Assembly: GCA_963575745.1 (NCBI GenBank)
Contig: CAUYUJ010014189.1
Location: 65,001 to 129,000 of the forward strand
DNA length: 64,000 nt
Source of the DNA: Prorocentrum cordatum
Taxonomy: Eukaryota > Sar > Dinophyceae > Prorocentrales > Prorocentraceae
Reading direction: 5' to 3'
In this document: positions 53,143-64,000 of the stretch, one piece after another
Layout of the letters: the number at the start of each line of letters is the position of its first letter
Position numbering within the stretch: position 1 is the stretch's first letter
The notes under the pieces: model-generated
The model's database searches: none
Told to the model about the DNA's origin: nothing
The model's input: the letters and a program-made list of their open reading frames with translations, nothing else
Program-made: the position numbers and the translations under genes

Positions 53143-53765
53143 AGGAGGAGGAGGAGGAGGAGGAGGAGGAGGAGGAGGAGGAGGAGGAGGAGGAGGAGGA
53201 GGAGGAGGAGGAGGAGGACTGTGCCACTAGGGCCCACTCGGGCCGTCTTAGGGCTTTCTTGGGCGGTCTGGGGGTTCTCTTGGGCCGTCTGGCTCCCTCG
53301 GAGGCCTGCCTTCGGGGGCCTCTCTGGGCCGCCTCTTGGGGCCCTTTTGGGGCCCTTTAGGGCTCTCTTGGGGCTCTCATCTTAGGACCATCCTGGAGCC
53401 CTCTTTGCGCCCTCTTCGGTCTCTCTTGTGACTCTTGCGTCCCTCCTGGGTAGCCAGGGGGCGATCTTGGGGGGGGGGCTCCTTGGGCCATCTTGGGCCG
53501 TCGGACGCCCGAGAAGACGATGACTCGAAGGCACACTGAAGCCATTCAGGGAAGTCAATGAATGTCGCCTCTTGGGGTCCTCCCTCCCAGGGGCCCTCGT
53601 GGAGCCCTCTTGGGGATTCTTGGGCGTATTGGAGGCGTCTTGGGCCGTCACAGGGGGCTTCTTTGGCCTTCTTGTAGCCGTCTTGGAGACCGCCAGGGCC
53701 ACCCTGGGTCGACTTGTCGTGGCGACAAGGGCCCTCTAGGAGCCATCTTGCGTGGAACAGCCGTT
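53143..53765 (+). repeat. (GGA)n tract with TCTTGGGGCC arrays
   Basis: Pure GGA at 53143-53217, then degenerate GGGCCCTCTTGGGG units at 53220-53480 and 53570-53765. The intervening 53480-53570 is nonrepetitive. Confidence 0.85.
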
Positions 53766-53949
53766 GGGAGTCCTCCTTCACGGTGAACCAGCGGGTTGCG
53801 CCGAAGACCATGTTTTTTTCCCATCCTGTGTTGAGGTTTTTTTTTTGAAGAGACAGCGCCCCGCGTTCCTCACCCCCCGCCATTCCTTCCCGCTGCCCTC
53901 CCCCTCCTTCCATCACGCATCCTCATCGTCATCGTTATCATCATCGTCA

Positions 53950-55490
53950 TCATCCTCGTCACCAGGCCGCCACGCCGATTTTTGCACACCCCTCACACGT
54001 TGCGCGGCCCCATAGGAAGCTCCACCGAAGACCCTCGAGACACAGTCCGCATGGCAGCGCCGCATCCATTTTGGCACGCCCCTCACGTTTTGTGGCTCCA
54101 TAGGGAGCTCCACCGAGGGCCGTAGCGGCCCAGTCCGAATGGCGGCGCCGCGCCCACTTCGGCACACCCATGACACATTTGGTGACTCCGTAGGGAGGTC
54201 CACCGAAGGCATTCGTGGCACAGTCCGTATGTCAGCGCCGCGCTCATTTCGGAACACCCCTCGCACATTTCGTGGCTCCACAGTTAGCTCCACCTAAGGC
54301 CCTAGTGGCACAGTTCTCATGGCGGCTCCGCATCCATGTCGGCACACCCTCACACGTGTTGTGGCCCAATAGGGAGCGCCACCGGAGGCCCCAGTGGCAC
54401 AGTGCGGCTTCTGTAGTAGCGCCAGCATCACACCGCCGAGCACGTTTCGGCACACCATTCACGCGCTTCGTGGCCACATAGGGGCTTCGGCACACCCCCC
54501 ACACGTTTCGTGGCCCCATGGGGAGCTCCGCCAAAGGCCCCAGCGGCTGCGTTCGCATGGCGCCACAGCGCCCATGTCGGCACACCCCTCGCATGCTTCG
54601 TGGCCCCATGGGAAGCTCCACCGAGGGCCCTTGTGGCTGCGTGCTCATGGCACCACCGTGCCCATTTCGGCGCACATCTCACACGGTTCGTGGACCCATA
54701 GGGAGCTCCACCGATGGCCCCAGGGGCTGCGCTCGCATGGCGCCACCGCACCCGACCCACTTCGGCACCCCTCACACGTTTCGTGGCCACATCTGGAACT
54801 CCACCGAAGGCATCCGTAGCTGCGTTCGCATGGCACCACCGCGCTCATGTGGGCACACCCCTCACGCGGTTGGTGCCCCCATTAGGGAGCTTTACCGAAG
54901 GCCCCAGTGGCTGCGTTCGCATGGCACCACCGCACCCAGTTCGGCACACCCATCACATGTTTTGTGGCCCCATTGGGAGCTCCACCGCAGCACCGAGGTC
55001 GGCACATCCCTCACCTTTCGTGGTCTCATGGGGAACTCCACCGATGGCACCAGTAGCTGCGTTCGCATGGCACCACAACGCCCATGTGGGCACACCCCTC
55101 ACACGGTTGGTGCCCCCATAGGGAGATCCACCGAAAGCCCCAGTGGTTGCGTTCGCTTGGCCCCTCACACAGCTCGTGGCCCCATAGGGACCCCAACCGA
55201 AGGCCCCAGTGGCTGCGCTCGCATGGCGCCGGCGCACTCGCTTTGGCACACCCCTCACACGTTTCGTGGCCCCATAAAGAGCTCCACCCATCGGACAAGG
55301 CGGCTGTGTTCGCATGTCGCCACCGCATCAATTTCGGTACACCCCTCAGACGTTTCGTGGCCCCATGGGGAGCTCCACCGAAGGCCCTGGCGGCTGCGCT
55401 CGCATGGCCTCGCCGCATCCGTTTCGGCGCACCCCTTGCACATCTTTTGGCCCCATTGGGAACTCCACCGACAGCGGAACCCACAACGCC
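53950..55490 (+). repeat. About 90-bp tandem repeat, array b (about 17 copies)
   Basis: Same unit as array a, mostly 87-97 bp with some 57-70-bp deletion variants, in the same orientation. Open frames of 300 or more codons exist on the plus strand but follow repeat composition only. Confidence 0.9.
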
Positions 55491-55890
55491 TTATTTAAAA
55501 CTGCATGTGGTTGGGTCTCTCTTTCGCCAAGATAGTTCTTGGCGGGGCCGAGGAGAGCTATGAAACTTGGCTCGCGAGCGACCCCTGTGATAGTTCAGCA
55601 GGGGGCGGCGGTTGTAGTGGCTTTTGGCCCATCCCGCCACCGCGTCATGGCGCCAACATCGCAGAGCGGATTTCGTTCGGAAAACGATGGGATGGGCCTG
55701 GATCGTCCTGGAGAAGTTCGTTCTGGATTTCGAAGTGAAGTTCGTGCGGATTTTTTGGACCAGGAATGAAGACTACAAAACATCCACGTGACATTCATTT
55801 TGTTTTTCGCTTGCCGTTTTGGGGTTTCGCATTGACCGAAGTCCACGCAAAAATCCGCTGCAGCACGTCTGCAAGGTCGGTGCAATGAAC
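55491..55890 (+). repeat. Array-flanking dispersed repeat
   Basis: ACTGCATGTGGTTGGGTCTC and the TTGGCGGGGCCGAGGAGAGC segment match 50720-50790; GCCAACATCGCAGAGCGGAT matches 49827; the terminal GTCGGTGCAATG segment matches 49970 and 50860. Confidence 0.75.
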
Positions 55891-55924
55891 CGTGCCTGGG
55901 TCGTGGACATGAGGCCTCTGTGGT

Positions 55925-56200
55925 GCCTCTTTGATGCGTTGCCTCTTCGGGGCCCCCTGAGGGCCACTTGGGGGCCTCATGGGGCATCTTGGGGGTCTAT
56001 TCGGAGCCTCTGGGAGACTCTTCGGGGGTCTCTTAGGGGCCTGCTGGCGTCTCGGGGCCCTCTTGGGGTGGAGGTCTCCGAGGGGCAGTTCGAGTTCCCC
56101 TTCTTGGGCTCCCATTGAGAGGTTTTTGGGAGCCTTGCGGTGTCCTCTTGGCGGCCTTGGGTGCCCTTTTGGGGGGGTCTCGGGGGCTTTTTGGTTTGCT
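55925..56200 (+). repeat. GGCCTCTTGGGG array
   Basis: Degenerate units such as GGGGCATCTTGGGGGTC, 200 bp 5' of another (GGA)n tract. Confidence 0.8.
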
Positions 56201-56394
56201 TTGGATTCTTTCCGAACCCCAAACTATGAGCATGCGTACATCATGCAAGCACCTTCCCCGACCATTGCTTGCACTTACGGTGTCTGATCTGCTACCTGCA
56301 GCAGTTGGTTGACGTTCTCGCCTGGTCACCGCCGGTGGGCGCCTGTTGCGCGATCTGGCGCTGGGTGGCAGTTTGGGCTTTCGCCCATTCGCCG

Positions 56395-57443
<1,049 letters not shown>

Positions 57444-57444
57444 C

Positions 57445-57600
57445 CCAAACGGGACCAACACAACCCCGAAAGACCGCAAGACGGGCCCAAAAAGCTGCAG
57501 CTGGCCCCCAAGACGGCGCAAGACCGCCCCAAGATGGCCCCCAGACAGCCCCATGAGACCACTAGACAGCTTCAAAAACCCTCCAGGACCGCCGTCCACC
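57445..57600 (-). repeat. CCCCAAGATGGCCC array (inverted TCTTGGG type)
   Basis: GGCCCCCAAGACGGCGCAAG and CCGCCCCAAGATGGCCCCCA units: the minus-strand form of the array that accompanies (GGA)n tracts. Confidence 0.7.
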
Positions 57601-57779
57601 GACTGAGCAAAACTGGCCCCTGGGATCGGATCCAGACCTCAAGGGGTTCACGCAGCGACAGAAACGTGGCGTGGGGGTCTGGGCCCGTCGCCGTCGTCCT
57701 AGACATCCGCCGTCGTGACCTCTTCTTCCGTGGCTCCCTGGAGGGAGGGGCAAGGTATAGGCTCAGGGGGAAGTGCGTG

Positions 57780-57895
57780 GACCCCCACTGGCCCACTCAT
57801 CGCCGATAAGGGGCCCCGCCCACGAACGTGTGGACTGGCCACGGGGGTCGTATCGCCGATCCATCGGCGATGTCTTGCCGATTCCATGTCGCCGC
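57780..57895 (+). repeat. ATCGCCGAT element, copy 4
   Basis: CCCACTCATCGCCGATAAGG, then GTATCGCCGATCCATCGGCG and ATGTCTTGCCGATTCCATGT. The order of motifs parallels 38865-38985. Confidence 0.55.
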
Positions 57896-57899
57896 CGCG

Positions 57900-60800
57900 A
57901 ACCGGGCCGCGGCAGCGCGCTGCCGTGCGCGGGCGCGCTCCGCTTCCACCGCCGCACGCGCTACGGGCCCCTTTGAGTTCTGAGCCGCGAATTGCGACCT
58001 CTTCCACCACGCAGCGATGCCCCGCGTCGGAGAGGCCACCTTCAGCACGCTCGCGAACGAAATCCCGCTGGCATCTCGCGCAGAGGAAATCCGAGGCCAG
58101 GCGAAGGAATACGCTGCGTGCACTGCAGCGCCAACAGCGCCTTCCGCCTGCGCCGCCTCGGCGTACCGCGCGCGCCGCGTCGCCTGGCGCATCCAGACGT
58201 CGCCTTCGGTGGCTGCCAGAGAGGCCAGCAGCGGCACGCGGCACGGCTCGGGGTTGCCGTCGGGGCGCAGCGGACGGTGCTCGCCAGCGCAGGGCTTCGC
58301 GACGGCAGCACACCCAGACGCTGCGCTCGACGCCGCCCGCCTCGAGCTGGTCGAGCAGGCGCTGCCACTGCTCCCAGGGCTCTTGCACGTCCGACCAGAG
58401 CACGGGCGTGCGGCGCAGCAGGTCGGGGTCGTCCCCGCGCAGCTCCCGGATGGCCTGTGACCGCGCTCGATTGTCCCACGCAGTGGCCTCCTGGCGCTCC
58501 AGTCCAATCTCCACCAGGCTCATGAGCCCGGTCACTTGGTCGACCCCCCGAAAGAACCCGGGCACGAACTGGACGTCGGACATCATGCTCGCCAGCACGT
58601 GCCGCACGTAGTCTGCACCGTGGGCACCGATGTCGGCTGGCACCACGCCCTCATCTTCCGCGGCCCCGTCACCTTCGAGCGCTTTGCGGACCTGCTTGTC
58701 TTCGGCTAGGGTGCCGAAAACATCGGGCCCGAGTGCGGCGCCAGGCCTCCACGCGTCCACGAAGGTCATGAGAGCCCTCGAGAGCGCAATCGGCACCAGG
58801 TGCGCGACGGCCCTGTCTGTTCTCTGCAGCGACCTGCGCGCGCCGTTCCTCTGCGACGCAGTCGCCCGCTAGAGCCTTCTTGCGCCCTCCTCTTCACAAT
58901 CGCTGACCTCCCGCGCCGCCATGTACTCGTCCCCCGCCTCCTCTTCGGCGGCTGTGCTCTGGAGCTGCTCCTGGCGCTGCTCCTCCAGCAGCCGCGCGTG
59001 CTCACCACTGCTGCGAGCGCCGCGACGTGAGGCGACGCCTCTGCGCGAATCTCCCCCGAAGCTGCTCGAAGGTATCTTCCACGTTCAACATCGACGGGCG
59101 CCCGCCCCGCTCGCGGCTCACCACGAATTTAGCCAGCTTGCGCTCCACTCCGCCCTTCTGGGTGCTCCTCGCACCATACCTCCAGCGCTTTCGGCCGGCT
59201 GAGCTCAACTTCCAGTGCGCCCTCCAGCTCTGCGCTCCAGCGGTCTTCCAAGCCCTCGAAGCTGCGATTGCGCACATGCTCTACCCGCCTCGCCAGCTGC
59301 CGTTGGCGCGGGTTGTCGTCTCGAGAGAAGCGCTGCGGCGCGCGCCCGTGCTTCTCCACGAACGCCTGCACCTCGAGTGCATGCTCCCGCGCCGTCCGTC
59401 GCCGCCACGCGCGCTTGTTTGCCAGTGCGTCTAATCGCGCGCGGTTCTCCTCGCTGAGTACGGTGTGGCCACTGTTGGCATTGCGGACCCACTTCGCCAG
59501 CTCGGCCTCTTCCCCGTCCTCCTTGCCCTGTTTCGGCAACTCGTCGAGCACTTCCACGTGCTCCTCGATGCGGTCCAGCATCGCAGTGGTTCTGGCGTTT
59601 CGCTCTTCCTGGCGGTCCACGAGCGCGTCGAGTCGCGCGCGTGTCTGGGGTGTCAACTCGACATGGCCCGCGCTCACATTGTGTACCCACCTCCCCAGCG
59701 CGGACCCCGTTCGGCTCTGGAAGGCAGCCGTGCTCTGTCATGTGGTTCTGCGCGGCGTCCAGCATATCTCCTGCTTGGGCCCGCGATCGCGTCGCCGCGC
59801 CAGAGTGGGCAACGCCGCCTGCGTCGATGCCCGTATGCGCCGCGAGCGTGCTCCTGTACGTCTCTGGATCCACCCGCGCTCGCTTCCTGGCGACGCGACT
59901 AGGGCACGGCAGCGTCGCCCTCGCTTCGCATTCGCGTGGCCAGCGCTTCCATCTCGGAGTAATTCATACGTTCCAGCAGATCCGCGTCCACTCTGTCGCG
60001 CGCGCTCCCATTGCTGCCACGGGCTTCCTGCCTGCCCCGCGGTGCCCCGCGCTGCTTCGGTGCCCTTGCCGCGGGGCGCTGCTTCCGGCGACCTGGGTCC
60101 GGACCGCGACCTCCCGCGCACGACGACGCGGCACCGCGGTGCGGTCGCGTCCAATCACCACTTCCTAACATCCACCCTGCACCCCGCTGCACAGCGAAGG
60201 CGTGGCCGCTGTCGAGCCACACCAACGGCCCCGCGCAGAAACCCGCTTCGCCGCCGAGCAACCAGGCCACGCGACCTCCCTCCTGCGAGTCGAAAGCATG
60301 TATGGACTCAGAGGAAAGCGCGCGAGAGCAGTCGCAGCACGCCCGCACATATTTGTCGATCTCCAAGAAATTCGCTGCTCTGGCGGTGCGTCGCGACCGA
60401 GAATGTGAGAAACAGCGCTGTGCAAACACTTCCCGCTCCACTGGCCCAGAGTGACCCCCGGCGCCAACGCGAAACCTGCGCGCCGACGAGGACAGGGCGG
60501 GCGCGCCACGGCGTCCAGCAGCGCTTCCGGAAACAGCGCCCGTCTGCATCGTCTTGCACGGCCCCGTCGCTGGCAATAACCCAAGTTCCGCCATCGCACA
60601 CGCCGCGCGGAAGACCCGGAAACCCCCCGCTGCCTGCACCAGGGGAAGTGCGGCGACCACACACGCGGCGGCCAGCGCACACTCGTTCCGACGACCCGCG
60701 GCCACGAGCGCGCTGCCGCGATCCTCTGCGTCATCGCCGGTTTCCCCGCGCGCGGCGGGAACACCCCAAGCGCGACGAAAACGCGCGCCGCGCGCACGAC

Positions 60801-61300
60801 CGCGCCGCGAGCAGCCCACACAACCCAGACCGCCGACGTGGCACGTGTCGCGGCGGCATCGCGGGCGAGTTGCGCTGGAGGGCCCAGGTCGACAGCAGCA
60901 GCAGCGCGGGTGTTCAGAAACAGCTCCAATCGCTCGTCTCTGTGCCGTCCCCCTGCATCCAGCGGCAGAGCGGAATCCGATCTGGCAGTTCGTTGAGCGC
61001 CAGTGGGCGATGCACGACGGTAAAGTGAACGCGCCCCGCAATCTGCTCGTTCCGCTCAGGAGCCAGCTCTGTGCGCCGCGTCCAGTCCGCCTCCCGCCGC
61101 GCACAGCGCGACCTCCGATAAGACACCCGGCGCGCCTGGCGAAGCGCCTTCAGCTCGCGTTCTGCTGCTTCCCACGCAGATTCATCGACAACCGCCTCCC
61201 AGATGAGGTCTTGCTCTGCGCGCAAGCTTTTACGTAGCCAGCCTTCCCAGCCGCCGCCTCGTGGTATGTCGGATATTGCGCGAGCGCACCTAGCTTGTAT
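57900..61300 (-). pseudogene. Frame-broken coding island of unknown protein(s)
   Basis: Read on the minus strand, a 3.4-kb stretch without microsatellites holds coding-like segments that change frame several times: DLIWEAVVDESAWEAAEREL (about 61200), ECALAAACVVAALPLVQAAG (about 60700), RMNYSEMEALATRMRSEGDA (about 59960), MDPETYRSTLAAHTG (59873), the modules of 59129-59700, and ADYVRHVLASMMSDVQFVPG with VQEPWEQWQRLLDQLE (58610-58330), then RPLRPDGNPEPCRVPLLASL in another frame. Either introns or real frameshifts separate them. No splice sites were convincing, so decay is the simpler reading. The family was not recognised as a whole. Confidence 0.4.
59129..59705 (-). CDS. Helicase-associated-like repeat segment
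   Basis: Two repeated modules read LGRWVHNVSAGHVELTPQTR then ARLDALVDRQ, and LAKWVRNANSGHTVLSEENR then ARLDALANKR. They are followed by VQAFVEKHGRAPQRF and FEGLEDRWSAELEG. The W-centred pattern (LxxWVxN, FxxxxGRxP) resembles helicase-associated (HA) domains, which occur as tandem repeats in DNA-binding proteins. It is part of the larger frame-broken minus-strand island. The start was not identified. Confidence 0.4.
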
Positions 61301-61530
61301 CCTGGCTCCATCCTCCTTGCTCCTCCCCTTCATCCTCCTCTCTTTTTCCTCGTCCTTCTCCTTCTCATCATCCTTCTCCCCCCTCTCCTTCGCTTCCTCC
61401 TCCTCTTCCTCCTCCTGCTTTTCCTCCTCATTCTCCTCCTGTGCCGCCTCCGCCTCCTCCTCCTCCTCCTCCTCCTCCTCCCCTTCTCCACCTCCCCCTT
61501 CTCCTCCCTCTCCCCTTCCCCCCCCGTTTA
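61300..61530 (+). repeat. (CTC)n pyrimidine-rich tract
   Basis: CTC and CTT triplets. On the minus strand it would encode a glutamate-rich run next to the frame-broken island. Confidence 0.85.
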
Positions 61531-61948
61531 CGTTGAGCGGACGTTGATCCTCGGTATTGTAGCGTCGGCTAATCAAAACATATATGGATAGGGCAAAGAG
61601 GCAGGCCTGACCTAGCATCAAAAGGAAAAGAGGGGTGAAGCAGTGACAATGATAACAAAGGAGCAGAGCAGGGATGTAATCGCTATCCAAGAGGAAGGTG
61701 CCCTCGACGAGGGTCTTCTGTCGCTCCCACCGCCATGACCAACCCCACCTTCCAAATATCCCATAACATCCCCGTTGAAACCTCGCCGAGGACAAGTGAG
61801 ACCACTTTAGAGGCCTCACTGGCACGGTCATATCCTGTTCTTCGTAGTGAAGCAGTACGCGGCTGAGACTTCAGATGCGCGGCTAAAATTGTGAGAGTTT
61901 CTCCCCCACCTCATCATCCTCCTTCCCCCATCCTGCGATCTGGACGTG

Positions 61949-61995
<47 letters not shown>

Positions 61996-62365
61996 ACGCT
62001 CTGCGCAGCCTGCACCGCGCTGCACTCCAGTCTGTGCTCGGCGCATAGCATCCCTCAGTGCCGTTGGGTGTGTTCGCCTCCGCTCGCGGCGCGGGCGGGC
62101 GCGCCGCGGCGCAGGCAGCTTTCTGTCGGCTGGGGCTTCTTCGGGCGCGCTGCACTTGGCGGGGAAACGTAAGACTCGAGTTCGCAGGGACTGGGGCTTG
62201 CCGACGCTTTTTGACGGGCCCGTCCTGGATTTTGACGGTCCAGTGTTCGTGGGCTGTTTGCAGCGGGAGCCCGCGCCAAACTTCAGAGCGGGTCTCGTCA
62301 TTTTCCGAACGACCCCGTCAGCCCAACCCGAGCCCCCCGACTCCGAGTTTTACGTCTCCCCGAAG
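61531..62365. other. Region with (GTC)n at 61947-61995, no gene recognised
   Basis: A 16-unit GTC run inside GC-rich DNA. No supportable gene in the remainder. Confidence 0.5.
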
Positions 62366-63127
62366 ATGGCATTGCTCTGTCTGCTGCCGATGCTGCTCGC
62401 GTCACCGCTCCCCCCCCCGCCCACACTGTCCCCGTATCCTACCGCTCGGCCACGGCCGCGGCCGCGCGCGAGCACCAGCACTGCAGCCAGAGCGCGTCCA
62501 TCGCCCGCCCGCCTCGGAAGACAAGGGAGCTCCTCGCGACCGGCACCCCGTCGGCCCGTGCACGCGCGCTCTGGCAGACCGAACAGGGCGCTCGGCGGCC
62601 GTGTTCGAATGTCATGCCGTAGCATGGCAACCATCGATGCTGCTCGCGTCGCCCCCGGCCCCACGGCCCCTTGCCCCACCGCTCGGTCACGGTCGCAGCC
62701 GCGCGCGAGCACTAGCACTGCACCGCAAGTTTTTGGAGTTGCCCCGGCACCGCAGACCGCAATCGCAGAGCGCAGCTCCCCTCAGTTGCCACCTCCGTTG
62801 GGGGAAGAACAGCAGAAATATGATCCTTGCGAGCGCTTCGTAAAGCTAGCAACCCCCACGACGGCCCGATCTCGTTTTAAGATGGTCGGAACATGCCGCA
62901 ATATTGTAGGCGCTTGCCGTAGGCGCTTGCCGAACGGAAACATATGTTTGAACGGAGCTTCGGCTGAAAGACTGGCGCACCGGGCGTCTTTCGCTACAGC
63001 TCGACACGCGATCTTCTCTTCGCGGGCAGCGCGAGGATGGAGGGAGGGAGGGAGGGTGGGAGGGATGGAGGGAGGGAGGGAGGGACCAGAGGGTGCGGAG
63101 GGAGCGGAGGGAGGGAGGGAGGGATGA
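62366..63127 (+). CDS. Weak candidate: secreted Pro/Arg-rich protein
   Basis: From ATG 62366 the frame starts MALLCLLPMLLASPLPPPP, a signal-peptide-like N terminus. It contains two related Pro/Arg/Ser-rich segments (ARPRPRPRASTSTAARARPS and ARSRSQPRASTSTAPQ) that derive from a 247-bp tandem duplication (62390 and 62637), then KYDPCERFVKLATPTTARSR. It ends inside a (GGGA)n tract, so the C terminus is doubtful. GC-driven openness could explain all of it. Confidence 0.25.
   Translation: MALLCLLPMLLASPLPPPPTLSPYPTARPRPRPRASTSTAARARPSPARLGRQGSSSRPAPRRPVHARSGRPNRALGGRVRMSCRSMATIDAARVAPGPTAPCPTARSRSQPRASTSTAPQVFGVAPAPQTAIAERSSPQLPPPLGEEQQKYDPCERFVKLATPTTARSRFKMVGTCRNIVGACRRRLPNGNICLNGASAERLAHRASFATARHAIFSSRAARGWREGGRVGGMEGGREGPEGAEGAEGGREG
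63030..63125 (+). repeat. (GGGA)n tract
   Basis: GGGA tetranucleotides with a few interruptions. Confidence 0.95.
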
Positions 63128-64000
63128 AATGAGATGAGGCCAATCACTGAGTGATGAATGTAACTACGACAGGCGGCGGCGGCCGAGGCAGCCGCAGCAG
63201 GATGCGGTGGTTCCTCGAAGCTGCTGATGTCGCACGCGCGCGAGGGGTGCGCCGCGCGTTCGCTCCGACCGAACCGCCACTCCACCCTCCTGTATCCTCC
63301 CCATCTGGGTTTTCTCGGCACGACTGAGCCACTCAGGTCAACTGAGAGTCTGGATAATACTCAAATGTTCCGGAGTTGGTTGGTCCTCTTGAGACACGCC
63401 GTCTTGAGATTGTTATCTAGCTTGGATTGGCAGACGAACAGGACGACGTGCAAAACCATACATTGAACCCTGAATGGTGATGCATGCTGTGGCTACCGTG
63501 GACCCACCCCCCAGCTGCGTGAAGACGAGCCCCAGTGGGAAGAGAGAGGAAAGTACCTCCCAGCGATTCCAGTCCCAAACAAGTTGAATTTCGCCGCCAC
63601 TCTCTGACAGTTGCTAGAGTGGCGGAGCCTCGACAGATTGTGCATCCCCTACCACTATCCGTGAGACTGTGGGAGGTGGAACACACAACAAATATTGGGA
63701 GCAGGCGGGAAGGGGGGCAGAGACGCTCAGATTTTCGGCCCCAAAAGCCGAGCTCCCGCTCTTTCACGATCGCATCGGAATTCGCTCTCGGAAGTTTATG
63801 ACGCGCAAGAAAGCAAGATATTCATGACCCTGAACTTCGGTTGTTACTTCAGCATCGAGGCGGCACTGGTTGAAGGCTAAGCTGGCGACTGCGTCAGCAG
63901 CACTATCGCTCTGTCAGTGCGTGCACGGGAAGGTTGTGAGCGAAATGACTTGATGAGACAGGTCAGAAACGAACCAATTTAAATGGGGGACCCCTGGACT
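63128..64000. other. No recognised feature
   Basis: Mixed-composition DNA to the window edge. Open frames are short and overlap on both strands; none resembles a known family. Confidence 0.4.

Noticed and set aside
53950-55490. Regularly spaced repeats resembling a CRISPR array
   Set aside because: The whole 90-bp unit is repeated with no unique spacers, and the context is eukaryotic.
54518-55498. 326-codon frame over the 90-bp array
   Set aside because: The frame follows the repeat period, which is close to a multiple of three. Units with 57-70-bp lengths and variable sequence show no coding constraint.

Overview
The window looks like nuclear DNA of a dinoflagellate. Two long intronless genes carry diverged copies of the 22-nt dinoflagellate spliced leader just 5' of their coding regions (23569-23590 and 44092-44113). 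Introns use non-GT donors (GA and GC are seen), and several introns are made of short foldback elements (introners). Recognisable genes are sparse, mostly on the + strand, GC-rich, and separated by very long microsatellite and minisatellite tracts. The (TTG)n arrays and introners fit Polarella- or Prorocentrum-type genomes, but the genus cannot be fixed from sequence alone.

Layout. 0-4.4 kb: (GGA)n and (GAT)n tracts, an introner copy and small tandem repeats. 4.4-10.8 kb, 21.3-23.3 kb and 30.2-37.4 kb: a composite repeat built from the same modules in the same orientation (short degenerate repeats, a 42-bp minisatellite, a conserved hairpin box, a (TTG)n array, then a terminal palindrome or an AT-rich module). 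10.8-21 kb: GC-rich, with a few exon-like pieces (a ubiquitin-like/HEAT-like exon at 12019, a HEAT-like exon at 15244, weaker ones at 17195 and 19227) among (GTC)n, (CTC)n and (GGA)n tracts. 23.5-29.6 kb: a 1042-residue multi-module protein of unknown function with a relict spliced leader, then two AT-rich/GC-rich tandem arrays and a second unknown gene with a foldback intron. These may form one mobile or retroposed unit.

39.3-42.8 kb: a four-exon soluble fumarate reductase (Frd/Osm1 family, 516 residues). Its introns are a 1.5-kb repeat-filled intron and two short introners of different families. 43.1-43.5 kb: small exons of an unidentified gene between further introners. 44.1-46.5 kb: a secreted cysteine-rich repeat protein with a relict spliced leader. 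46.5-49.4 kb: a 2.9-kb (GAT)n/(GGA)n tract. 49.8-55.9 kb: a roughly 90-bp tandem repeat family on both sides of an ATP-grasp enzyme gene (51.0-52.5 kb). 55.9-57.6 kb: (GAT)n/(GGA)n tracts. 57.9-61.3 kb: a nonrepetitive, frame-broken coding island on the minus strand with helicase-associated-like modules. 61.3-64 kb: low complexity and a weak secreted-protein candidate.

The genes do not form an obvious pathway. The themes are gene recycling through trans-spliced mRNA (relict spliced leaders), intron gain by transposable elements (introners), and expansion of ordered, orientation-locked microsatellite composites.
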